From assembly GCA_038227045.1 (NCBI GenBank), contig JBBRQD010000006.1, forward strand, positions 1 to 64,000: a DNA stretch of 64,000 nt. Reading direction: 5' to 3'. The position numbers were made by a program, and so were the translations under genes. Shown piece after piece: positions 15,416 to 24,300 of the stretch; within the stretch, counting starts at the first letter, position 1; each line of letters begins with the position of its first letter. This stretch comes from JANXLS01 sp038227045 (GTDB lineage Bacteria > Planctomycetota > SZUA-567 > H5-PLA8). The notes below the pieces were generated by a model that was given only the letters and a program-made list of their open reading frames with translations, made no database searches and had not been told where the DNA came from.

Positions 15416-17557
15416 TTATTTTCCTTCCACTTTCACCCCGTCCGCGCGAACGCTCACTCCAATTTCGCGCTGAGCGCGATCTCCCTTAATTGAAGCCGGC
15501 GCGAGCGACGTGCGCAGCGGATGAATCTTCAGCGGGACATTGTTTTCGCTGTAATTGAATTCCCCGCTGGGCGGCTTGACTTTGTCGTGAATCCAGAGAC
15601 CCTTCAGCGTCACGTTCCAATCGGCTCCCGCCGCGGAAACTTCCGCCGTTTTGGCTTCGGTCGCCGGGTCGCGTTTGCATTCGCACGCGAGCTTCAATTC
15701 GGGCGGCGCAAACACGCTCAACTCGCCGCCCTGTTCCAGCACCGCGGATTGCACCGTCCCCGCATTCAGGCGGAATCCATTCCATTCGAAATTGGAATCG
15801 AAATTCAGTTCCGCCGCGGCCTGCGTGGCGATGCCGTGCAGCGTCCACGGTTTCGCCGTCGCAAAAATCGCGTAAAATGCGTCCCAACTCGGATCAAAAT
15901 CCGAACCACGCGCGCCCGGTGTGGGACCGCCGAAAACAGCCCCGCCGTCGGTCCAGCTCAATTTGTCCAGCCGCAACGTCCGGCCCTTCTCCGGCTTGCC
16001 GTCCAGATTGTGAAAGCCGCCTTTCGCGTGAATTCGTCCGGTGAACTGTTTCAGTCCCGCCGGAAGCCATTCGGCGACCGGAAAACTTTGAATCGTCGAT
16101 TCCACTTCGAATTCAGCCAGAGCCAGATTCGCCGGGCGGTCCGGGACACTGACATAATCCTTCACCCGCGATTCAAAGCGCCACAATGGGCGGCCGAAAT
16201 TCAATTGCGCGGCGTCGCTGGATCGCGGCAGCACGAGCAGCTCCGTTGTGCGCGACCGGTCGTCACCCAGGACGATGCGCGTCTCAAAACTGATTTCACT
16301 GCCAATGAATCCGCGCAGCACGATCCGCTTGGGAAGACTCGACGCATCGGTTTCGACCGAGCCTTTCAGCGACTCCAGCGCTGGAAAGGGCAGCCCCTCG
16401 CGCACGCCCGTAAACGCGCTTCCCGCGCCTTCGTCACAGCCGAAATCCAGCCGCCCGTCGGCCATGTGAAACGTGACGCGCCCGAGCGCGCCGGTCGTAA
16501 TCTGATCGACGTGCATCCACGGCGGCCACAGGTTTTCGGTCTGTTTCTCATCCACGCCCAACAGCATGCCCATATAGAAGGGGAGGGCCTTGCGCGATTT
16601 GTCCGCCGCCGAGGGCAGTTTCAGCGTCAGGTTCGTATAGCCGACCTCGCCATCGCACGAAAAAGGCTGGCCGTCGCGCGCGGGCAGAACCGCGACATGC
16701 AGCGAAGTCAATGTTCCGTGCGCGCCCATTTCGCCGCTGAAGAGCGACTTAATAAGCAGGCCGACGGGATCGATCTTCGACGCGAACGGATTTCGCGCCG
16801 CCGCCAGCGCCGCGCGCGTGTCCAACTGAATCTTCTTTCCAGTGACCACCCATCGGCCGTCTTCGAGCGACTCCAGCGTCAGTTCGAAGGGCTTGTCGTT
16901 GAGCTTGTTCAGGCTGAAGCCGCCGCGCAAGCGCCCCTCGCTGTCCCGCGCCATTTCGCCTTTGCAGCCGCTCATTTGCAGTGGCACCGTGTCGCTCAAC
17001 TTTACGTCCAGTTCGCAATCCACGAATTGAATGCGCGGCAAATCCCTGGGCGGATTCTGGTCGGGAAATTCGCCCTGCTGTAAAAACCCGTCGTTCACGG
17101 TGATCGTCGGGCGCGCTCTTCTGCCGGAGCCGTCGTTCATCGGCACGCCGGTCAGACCTTGCAGCGTGATGCTTTCGACGCGCGCTGGCCAGCCTTCGAG
17201 TTTGACGAAGAGCTTTTCCGCCTGAATATTTTTCAGTTCGGCGATCGGCCTGATCTTCGGCCAGGAGAAATCTTCGTGCCGGATGTTGGTCACTTCGATC
17301 ATGCCCGTGCGCCAATTCAATTCCAACGAATCGTAACTGGCTCTTCCACTGGTGACATTCAAGAGCGCCCGGCGCAGCAACTCCTCGCCGCCGCCCGAAA
17401 GCAAATAGCCGCCAAACGACGCCAGCACGCAAACGATGCCCATCAGGAACATCAGCACGCCCTGCCACGCAAGCAGATAAAAAGATATTTTCACTCGCCG
17501 CTCCAAATTCCCAATCAAATCCAAACCAAGCTTCAATTTTCCCCGCTTTCTCATCAA
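15416..17557 (-). CDS. Large membrane-anchored AsmA/TamB-like protein
   Basis: The 713-residue protein starts with a cytoplasmic basic segment and one membrane helix (about 33-55, LAWQGVLMFLMGIVCVLASFG). The rest is a long, beta-strand-rich periplasmic region with motifs such as IEVTNIR, VESITLQGLTG and IQFVDCELDVKL. These resemble the repeating strands of AsmA-like or DUF748-like proteins, which are thought to help move lipids across the envelope. This similarity is by pattern only. Positions 17554 or 17557 are both possible starts. It is divergent from the O-antigen-ligase gene; the gap contains a CTTTGCG-type repeat. Confidence 0.45.
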   Translation of the reverse strand: MMRKRGKLKLGLDLIGNLERRVKISFYLLAWQGVLMFLMGIVCVLASFGGYLLSGGGEELLRRALLNVTSGRASYDSLELNWRTGMIEVTNIRHEDFSWPKIRPIAELKNIQAEKLFVKLEGWPARVESITLQGLTGVPMNDGSGRRARPTITVNDGFLQQGEFPDQNPPRDLPRIQFVDCELDVKLSDTVPLQMSGCKGEMARDSEGRLRGGFSLNKLNDKPFELTLESLEDGRWVVTGKKIQLDTRAALAAARNPFASKIDPVGLLIKSLFSGEMGAHGTLTSLHVAVLPARDGQPFSCDGEVGYTNLTLKLPSAADKSRKALPFYMGMLLGVDEKQTENLWPPWMHVDQITTGALGRVTFHMADGRLDFGCDEGAGSAFTGVREGLPFPALESLKGSVETDASSLPKRIVLRGFIGSEISFETRIVLGDDRSRTTELLVLPRSSDAAQLNFGRPLWRFESRVKDYVSVPDRPANLALAEFEVESTIQSFPVAEWLPAGLKQFTGRIHAKGGFHNLDGKPEKGRTLRLDKLSWTDGGAVFGGPTPGARGSDFDPSWDAFYAIFATAKPWTLHGIATQAAAELNFDSNFEWNGFRLNAGTVQSAVLEQGGELSVFAPPELKLACECKRDPATEAKTAEVSAAGADWNVTLKGLWIHDKVKPPSGEFNYSENNVPLKIHPLRTSLAPASIKGDRAQREIGVSVRADGVKVEGK

Positions 17558-17576
17558 AGGTCAAACGTAAGTATCT

Positions 17577-17622
17577 TGACGTCCTTTGCGAACCTCTGCG
17601 TTCTTGGCGGTGAAAAATTGTT
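17577..17622. repeat. CTTTGCG-type dispersed repeat
   Basis: CCTTTGCGAACCTCTGCG followed by TTCTTGGCGGTGAAAA lies between two divergent genes. It matches the same family as 2976-3012 and the fragment near 4240-4271. No promoter was assigned with confidence in this gap. Confidence 0.4.
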
Positions 17623-17701
17623 TTCAGTGGTCACAATGAAATATTGAGTCACAATAGACGCTCGCAAGCCGCCGCTCATCACGCACCCATTGGAAGTACG
17701 A

Positions 17702-20488
17702 ATGCGCCGAAACACGTCCGAAAGTCAGCCGCACGCGATAGAAGACGCTCAAGCCCGCCTGACCGGAGCGTTCAGCGTGGCCCTCGCCGTTCTCGGCGGC
17801 ATGTACATCGTGGCGCGTCCGCTCTCCAGCCAGTTGACGCATTTTAGCGCCGATGCCGCATTTTCCGGATTGCTCGCGATCATATTCGTCTGCGCGGCCG
17901 GACTGCGTGCGGTCGTTTCGAAAGAGCGTTGTGCCGCGCCCGAAAATCTGATGTTCGCCGCACTTCTCTGGATCGCACTTTTCGTGTGGGGCGCAATGCG
18001 TTCGCCCTATCCCGGCGCGTCCGTGCCGCTCGCCACCGACGCGATTCTGTACGTGCTCGTGCTGCTCGGCGGCTATTTCGCCGGCCGCCTCGAACCGTCT
18101 CTGCGCCCGGTCATCATGCGCGCAATCATTGCGATGGTCGTGGTCGAAGCGTTCAGCGCGGTGTGGCAGGTCTTTGTCGAATTGCCGCGCATGCGCCACC
18201 AGATCGCCATCGGCGAATTGATCGCCCCCGATTCGCTCAACAGCAAAATTGGTCTCGACCGGCTGAACGGAGACGACGCCTTCGCGACATTCGGCAATCC
18301 AAATTCGCTCGCCGCCTATTTGCTCGTCGGATTCTTTCTCTTGCTCGGCCACGCATGGGATCCAGTGCGCGCACGGTTTGCGTACTTTTTTTCAAGAACG
18401 AAAAATATCAGTGCGCCATCCGCAGCCGGTTGGATTCTCTCGGCTGTCAGCATGTCATTCGCGACGCTGTTTCTCATCACATTGTACTGGACTGGTTCGA
18501 AAGGCGGCGGCGTGGCGTTGCTGATGGGACTCTGGTTCTTCGCGCTTCAGCGGCTGAACAAACGCTTTCCGATTCTGAATACATTGACGATCGCCGGCAT
18601 TGCTGTGGTGTTCGTCCTGCTCGTGCTGGGAATGGCCGGGATCGTTCCCTCGCGCGTGTTCGGACTCTCGATTCAGGTGCGTTTCGAATATTGGAAATCC
18701 GCGCTGGCCATGTTCACGCGCCACCCGCTCGACGGCGTGGGCGTGGGCGGATATGGCGAATGGTTTCCGTATTTTAAGACGCCAATGGGCTGGGAGAGCA
18801 AAGATCCGCACAATGAATTCATCTGCCTGCTGGCCGAGTTGGGCGTGCTGGGGCCGCTGATTTATGCGTTGATTTGGTGGCTGGTTCTGCGGCACGGCGA
18901 AGGCGCGGAATCTGTCGAAGCACCGCTTTCGGGAGCACCGCGAGTGCGGGATTTTGAACGGCCCGTTTTGATCGGCGGCGCGGCATGCCTGTTGATTTAC
19001 TTCGGCGCGTTCGGCGTCTTCAACGCCGGCGATATTTCGTCGCTCATGCAGGGCCACGCCGATGGCCACGCGTGGGCCGGTGCGCTGCAGACGATTTCGC
19101 TGCCGTTTCTCTTCGCGCTGGCGATCGTGTTGTTGCGGCGGGACGCGCAAACGCACCGCGAAAAATGTCCTGAACAAACCGGCGACTCTCCGGCCATGCT
19201 GCATGGATTTCGCGCGGCGGCGGGAGCCGTACTGATGCATCAATGGGTCGATTTCGATTTCAAAGCGCAGGCGGTGATGACGGCCCTGTTTCTCTGCGGA
19301 GGCCTGTTCTGGGGCACCGCCGATTCCGCGCGAAAAGTCGAGATGGAATCCACACCGCTGCTAAAAATAATCTCCGGCTGGCTGACCGTCGCGTTCGCGC
19401 TGCTGATGCTGCCTACCGCATTTTGGATTCCGTTTCATTCAGGACTGGCCCGCGGCAACGCGCAAGATTACCAGTCTTATTTGGAAGAGATCAAAGCGCA
19501 TCCGGAAAAGGCGCGCGCAAATTTGAGCGCCGAGGAAGCGCGCACTGCAATTCTCGCGGAGCGCGCGGAAGCGCTGGTCTACGCACCATTCGACTCCGAG
19601 GCCATGATCGATCTGGCACTGGCGCGTCTGGCGCTCGAATCGCGTGAACCGTTCAGCACAACCGAGAGAGAGATTCTGGAATTGCTGCAAAAGTCCGTGA
19701 CGCTGCGCCCGCTCTCCGCTCATCCGCGCGTGTTGATTGGCAGCCTGCATTTTCACCGCGGACTCGCATCGCCTCCCGGCGGCGCGCGCGCGCATTTTGA
19801 TCGCGCAAAGGCCGCATTCGCCGAAGCGCACCGCCTCTATCCGCTTCATCCGGGATTCCTCTTCATGGAGGGCGACGCGCTGCTGCTCATGGGCGAACCG
19901 GCGCGGGCGTGCGAAAAATATTGGGCGGCTTACGAGCTCGACATGAGTCTCAACGACCCGAACGTTTACTTGAGCGCGATTTTCACCGATCCGCGCCCCG
20001 GCGTATTTTCGCGCCACGGTTCGGACACAAAAATCCGCGAAACCATCGACGCGCTGATGACCTCGCTGAATGACAGCGGTTTAACGGCGCTGAAAGACGA
20101 TCCGCATTTGTACATGGGCCTGTTGGCGCGCCGCGCGAGCGCCACGGCGAATCTGTTGAATGAAGCCGAAAAAAACGCAGCGGTAACGCACACGGCGGTT
20201 CAAAACATTGCCCGATTGAAGCGCGATTTATTGGGCACAACCGCCGAAATGATTCGCGTGCCGGTGGATGCGTCGGCGTTCGCACACGCGGCGCTGCTGC
20301 ACGCGCTCTGCGTAAAAAGAACTTTGCCGGCCGACATGAGTCCGGAAGAAAAAGAGGCGTCGAAAACGAGACTCGAAGCCTTGCGCACCGCCGCGCGCAC
20401 GCTGCAAAACGAATCGATCCGCATAGGCCGCCCCGGGACTGTGCCGCACATTTTTCAGGAGGTGATCAAGTCGGCGGAGCTAAACTGA
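17702..20488 (+). CDS. O-antigen ligase (Wzy_C) family protein with TPR tail
   Basis: From the ATG at 17702 (GGAAG eight bases upstream) the protein has 928 residues. About eleven hydrophobic helices fill residues 25-560. The Wzy_C region includes HPLDGVGVGGYGEWF and DPHNEFICLLAELGVLG near 345-385, the signature of O-antigen ligases and polymerases that act on undecaprenyl-linked glycans at the outer face of the inner membrane. The C-terminal third (about 600-928) is soluble, helical and TPR-like. The combination is common in planctomycete and related genomes. No other glycan-assembly gene is adjacent, so the acceptor is unknown. Confidence 0.75.
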   Translation: MRRNTSESQPHAIEDAQARLTGAFSVALAVLGGMYIVARPLSSQLTHFSADAAFSGLLAIIFVCAAGLRAVVSKERCAAPENLMFAALLWIALFVWGAMRSPYPGASVPLATDAILYVLVLLGGYFAGRLEPSLRPVIMRAIIAMVVVEAFSAVWQVFVELPRMRHQIAIGELIAPDSLNSKIGLDRLNGDDAFATFGNPNSLAAYLLVGFFLLLGHAWDPVRARFAYFFSRTKNISAPSAAGWILSAVSMSFATLFLITLYWTGSKGGGVALLMGLWFFALQRLNKRFPILNTLTIAGIAVVFVLLVLGMAGIVPSRVFGLSIQVRFEYWKSALAMFTRHPLDGVGVGGYGEWFPYFKTPMGWESKDPHNEFICLLAELGVLGPLIYALIWWLVLRHGEGAESVEAPLSGAPRVRDFERPVLIGGAACLLIYFGAFGVFNAGDISSLMQGHADGHAWAGALQTISLPFLFALAIVLLRRDAQTHREKCPEQTGDSPAMLHGFRAAAGAVLMHQWVDFDFKAQAVMTALFLCGGLFWGTADSARKVEMESTPLLKIISGWLTVAFALLMLPTAFWIPFHSGLARGNAQDYQSYLEEIKAHPEKARANLSAEEARTAILAERAEALVYAPFDSEAMIDLALARLALESREPFSTTEREILELLQKSVTLRPLSAHPRVLIGSLHFHRGLASPPGGARAHFDRAKAAFAEAHRLYPLHPGFLFMEGDALLLMGEPARACEKYWAAYELDMSLNDPNVYLSAIFTDPRPGVFSRHGSDTKIRETIDALMTSLNDSGLTALKDDPHLYMGLLARRASATANLLNEAEKNAAVTHTAVQNIARLKRDLLGTTAEMIRVPVDASAFAHAALLHALCVKRTLPADMSPEEKEASKTRLEALRTAARTLQNESIRIGRPGTVPHIFQEVIKSAELN

Positions 20489-20489
20489 T

Positions 20490-20595
20490 TATTGTCCATT
20501 GCCCATTTGCCATTTACCATTTTCCATTGATAAATAGCGCGTGGATCACCGAAGGAAATGGAAAATGAAAAATGGCAAATGGGAAATGGAAAATG
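20490..20595. repeat. TTTCCATTTGCC inverted repeat between convergent genes
   Basis: The left arm (20490-20528) is built from CCATTTGCCATTTACCATT strings. The right arm (20554-20595) is its imperfect reverse complement, with AATGGCAAATGGGAAATGG. The 25-base loop is ATAAATAGCGCGTGGATCACC-like. It sits between the convergent O-antigen-ligase and LOG genes, so a transcript from either side would fold into a long hairpin. No U-tract follows, so a classical terminator is not claimed. Confidence 0.55.
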
Positions 20596-20630
20596 CTGTT
20601 TGGGTTACGTTCAACTCCAGCGGCAAATGC

Positions 20631-21215
20631 TCAACTCTCAACGGGTCCAATCCACCGCGTGCGTTCCGCCGGCATGAATTCCGAAAGTTTTTCAAGCAGC
20701 GCATCCGGCTCGCACGCGTCCAGCAACAGTGCGCGGTCGTCTGCGCGAACAAAGCGTTCCTCCACCGCGTGATCGAACAGCGCCAGCAGCGGATCGAAAT
20801 ATCCGGCCGTGTTCAGCACCCCGCACGCTTTCGAATGAATGCCGAGCTGCGCCCACGTCATGATTTCGCACAGTTCCTCGAATGTACCCAGGCCGCCGGG
20901 AAGCGCGACGAATGCATCGGCCAGCTCCGCCATCTTCGCTTTGCGTTCATGCATCGACGACACCACAATTTGCTGCGTCAAACCCTCGTGTTTCAATTCG
21001 CGAGTCGCGAGCGCGCCGGGGATCACGCCAAGCACCTCGCCGCCCGCCGCGAGCGCCGCATCGGCAACGGCCCCCATCAACCCGGTGCAACCGCCTCCAT
21101 ACACGACTCCCACGCCATGGCGAGCCAGCAGCGTCCCCATTGCGCGCGCCGCGTCGACATACTCGGGCCGTTTGCCGACACTCGACCCGCAAAACACGCA
21201 CACTCGTTTTAGCAT
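20631..21215 (-). CDS. LOG family protein (nucleotide 5'-monophosphate phosphoribohydrolase-like)
   Basis: This 194-residue Rossmann protein carries all LOG-family marks: VCVFCGSS at 5-12, VVYGGGCTGLMGAVA at 37-51, MHERK at 88-92 and the PGGLGTFEE motif at 106-114. LOG proteins cleave nucleoside 5'-monophosphates, including cytokinin ribotides, into base and ribose 5-phosphate; in bacteria the physiological substrate is often unclear. The protein is cytosolic. It lies 100 bases downstream of the ElbD-like gene on the same strand, with the heptamer tract between them, so its translation in a joint transcript would follow a G-rich UUAGGGG run. Confidence 0.9.
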   Translation of the reverse strand: MLKRVCVFCGSSVGKRPEYVDAARAMGTLLARHGVGVVYGGGCTGLMGAVADAALAAGGEVLGVIPGALATRELKHEGLTQQIVVSSMHERKAKMAELADAFVALPGGLGTFEELCEIMTWAQLGIHSKACGVLNTAGYFDPLLALFDHAVEERFVRADDRALLLDACEPDALLEKLSEFMPAERTRWIGPVES

Positions 21216-21235
21216 GGGAAATCGAGACCTCTAAT

Positions 21236-21326
21236 CCCCTAACCCCTAACCCCTAACCCCTAACCCCTAACCCCTAACCCCTAACCCCTAACCCCTAACC
21301 CCTAACCCCTAACCCCTAACCCCTAA
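21236..21326. repeat. Telomere-like tandem repeat (CCCCTAA)13
   Basis: I count thirteen perfect 7-base copies with no mismatch, preceded by degenerate CCTCTAAT. On the minus strand, in the direction of both flanking genes, it reads (TTAGGGG)13. The stop codon TAG of the ElbD-like gene lies inside the first unit read (codons AGG GGT TAG), so a change in copy number would not alter the protein. Runs of four G every seven bases predict G-quadruplexes in the RNA and in the minus DNA strand. The tract is internal to a gene pair, so it is not a chromosome end. Confidence 0.95.
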
Positions 21327-24300
21327 CTTCTGGCTGGTTCGAAAGCATTTCAACGCGCGCGCGCAATTCGTTCGCCGCACGCTTATACAATTCCGCCGCG
21401 CTGGCCGTGCCGCGCAATTGCTTCAACGCGCTGAAATCGACCGGCTTGCCTACCGCGACGTCAATGCGTTTCGGGCGAGGCAAGAACTTGCCTTTTGGCA
21501 GCGACTCGAACGTGCCGCGCAAGAACACCGGGACGATCGGCACATCCAATTCCACCGCCAGCACGCCCACGCCCGAGCGAAACGCCTGAAGGTCGCCGGT
21601 CGTCGAGCGTGTGCCTTCCGGGAAAAGCAGAATCGCGTGGCCGCTGTCGAGGACCGTTTTGCAGAGCGCCAGGCCGTCCGCCACGTTCTCTTCGCGATCG
21701 AACGGCAGCGCGTTCAGGAACGTCGAGAATAACCAGCTCTTCAGTTTCGTGTCGAAGAAATAATCTTTCGCGCCCATCACGTGCAGGCCGCGCGCGCGCG
21801 CGCCCAGCGCTTCGCGGATCGCCAGCGAATCCAGATGGCTGCAATGATTCGCCGCGACAATATACGGGCCGCTCGCCGGAATATTGTCCAGTCCGTGCCC
21901 TTCGACGCGCAGCCACGTGTTCATGAAAATCGACGTCGTCGATCCGAACATGCTCTGCATCACGCTCTTTGACACCGACTCCTTCAAGCCGCTCTTGACG
22001 TCCTCCATGTTCCGCGACGATCGCGAGAGAATACCGGTTTCGCCCGCGGGTTTTCCGCCCGCGCCCGTGGATTTCAACGCGTCTTCAACGATCGTGACCG
22101 CGTCGCGAATCGTGAAAAGTTTGCCCTCCTGCCCGGGAGGAATGCGCACGTTGAAACGCAGTTCGAGCTTGTTGATCAGGTCCATGCGATAGATCGAATC
22201 GAGCGCCAGATCGATTTCGAGTTTGGTGTTCGGCGAAATCTCCGACGCCTTCATGCGCCCCGAAAGTTCCGCCGCCGCCCGCGCCACTTCGACAAAGACC
22301 GCCGATTCGTTTCCGCTCTCCGGCGCGGCGCCGCTCAGTAATTGAGCGGCCGCGTCCAGCCCGCCGGCGCTGACCGGAGCCGCCTTGCCGCTGTACCGTT
22401 CGCGCACTTTGTTACGTTGAATTTTAAGCGTCGATGTCTTCGGGAGATCCTCCAATTGGAATTCGATCCGCGCCACGCGCTGATGACTGGGCATCGCCTG
22501 GTTCACGCGGTCGATCGCCGCTTCGACCGTCTCGCGCTTGCCCTTTTCCCTGTCGAGCACCACCACCGCCGCAACCTCTTCGCCCATCCCCGACCGCGAA
22601 GGCAGGCCGACCGCGCACAATTCCTTGACGCCCGGAATATCCTTCAGTGCCATCTCGATTTCGTCGGGATAGACGTTCTTTCCCGCGGCCGTGACGATGA
22701 CGTCCTTCAAGCGCCCTGTAATATGGAGGTAGCCGTCCTTGTCGATGCGGCCGAGATCGCCGGTCTTGAACCAGCCGCTCTCGAAAACCTGTGCGGTGGC
22801 GTCGGGATTGCGCCAGTAGCCTTGCATGACCACCGGACCGCGCGCGCGCACTTCGCCGATGCCGTCGGGTCCCGGTGAGTGAATCTTCACCTCGACACCC
22901 GGAACCGTCGGGCCGACCGATCCGGCTCTCGTCGCGCCGAGCGGATTGACCGTCAGCACGGGAGAGGTTTCAGTGAGTCCGTAACCTTCGCAAATGATGA
23001 TGCCGAAGTTTCTGAAGAACTCGTAAATCGCCGGATCGAGCGACGCCCCGCCGCACACGAACAGGCGCAGATGTCCGCCCAGGCCGTCGTGAACTTTTTT
23101 GAAAATACTTTTGCGCGCGTCGGTGTTGCCGAACATTTCAAGCGTGCCCGCAAGACTCTTTCCCACGCTCGCGCCAAAGCGCGCCATCGCGCCCGACGCT
23201 TCGAGCTGCGCTTGGATGCGGTCCATGAAAAGCTTAAAGAGACGCGGCACGCCGATGACAACCGTGATTTCGGCGAGCTTCATCGTCGCCCCGATTTCCT
23301 GAATCGATTCGACGTGATGCACCGTCGATCCGCCGAACATCGGAATCAAAAATCCGCAACTGAACTCCAGCGCGTGATGCAGCGGCAGGACCGAAAGGAA
23401 ACGATCCGTCTGCAGCGGTTCGAGCACCTCGGCGACGGAAAGCGCGTCCGCCACCACATTGGCGTGGCTGAGCATCACGCCCTTCGGCTCCTTCGTCGTG
23501 CCGCTGGTGAAGAGAATCGACGCGAGCGATTCCGGTGCCGGATCGCGCAGCGCCCGGTCGCCGATCGACGCTTCGGGATAGGGCCACGCCGAACCGTCGT
23601 GCGGATTCAGAGCCGCGAACAGATTCAGCAGCGGAAACCCGGCATCCGCAAATTCAGCGGTGCCCGCCTTCACTATCGACGGCGACAAAATCAGCGCTTT
23701 GGCTTCAACGAGTTTCGCGATGCGCACCGCGTCCTTCGCCGGCATCGAACGGTCCAACGGCACGGCGGTGCAATTCGCGCGGGAAATAGCGAGGTACGCA
23801 AGCGCCCACTCGGGCGAATTCTCGCCCATCAGAACGACGCGGTCGGCCGCGATCAGTCCCAGGCGTGCGATCATTTTGCGCGCGAGTTCGCCGCTGCGTT
23901 CGTACATTTCCATGTACGTGATGCGCGTCACGTTGCCGTCGGCGCGGCGAATTTCAGCCAGCGCTTTGTCGCCAAACCGCTCGGCTCCGCGCGTGCACAG
24001 ATCGACGACCGTCTGCGGCACGCCTCGAGTGGCCGCAGTGTCCTTGCCGGTATTTTCACCGGCGCGCTTGGCTGCCTTGTCTCTTTCGTCGTCGAGCAAA
24101 TGGCCTTCGCCCGCGCCCGTTCGCGGCACAACGTCCATGCGCAAAATGTTGCGCTTGAGGCCCGGAATATGGACGTCTTGCAGGTAATTCTTCCAGCGGA
24201 TTTTGCGCGGATCGAAATCGAACGTCTCGCGTTCGGCGGGATCGAGCGTCGCGAGCAATTCAAGCGCGTGGCCGATTTCGAAGCGGCATTGAAGGTTCAC

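Noticed and set aside
15521..17083. Plus-strand open frame of 520 codons opposite the AsmA-like gene
   Set aside because: Arg-rich translation with no fold signature; the minus frame has a membrane anchor and regular beta strands.
21236..21326. CRISPR array or true telomere
   Set aside because: The units are adjacent without spacers, so it is not CRISPR. Genes on both sides rule out a chromosome end.
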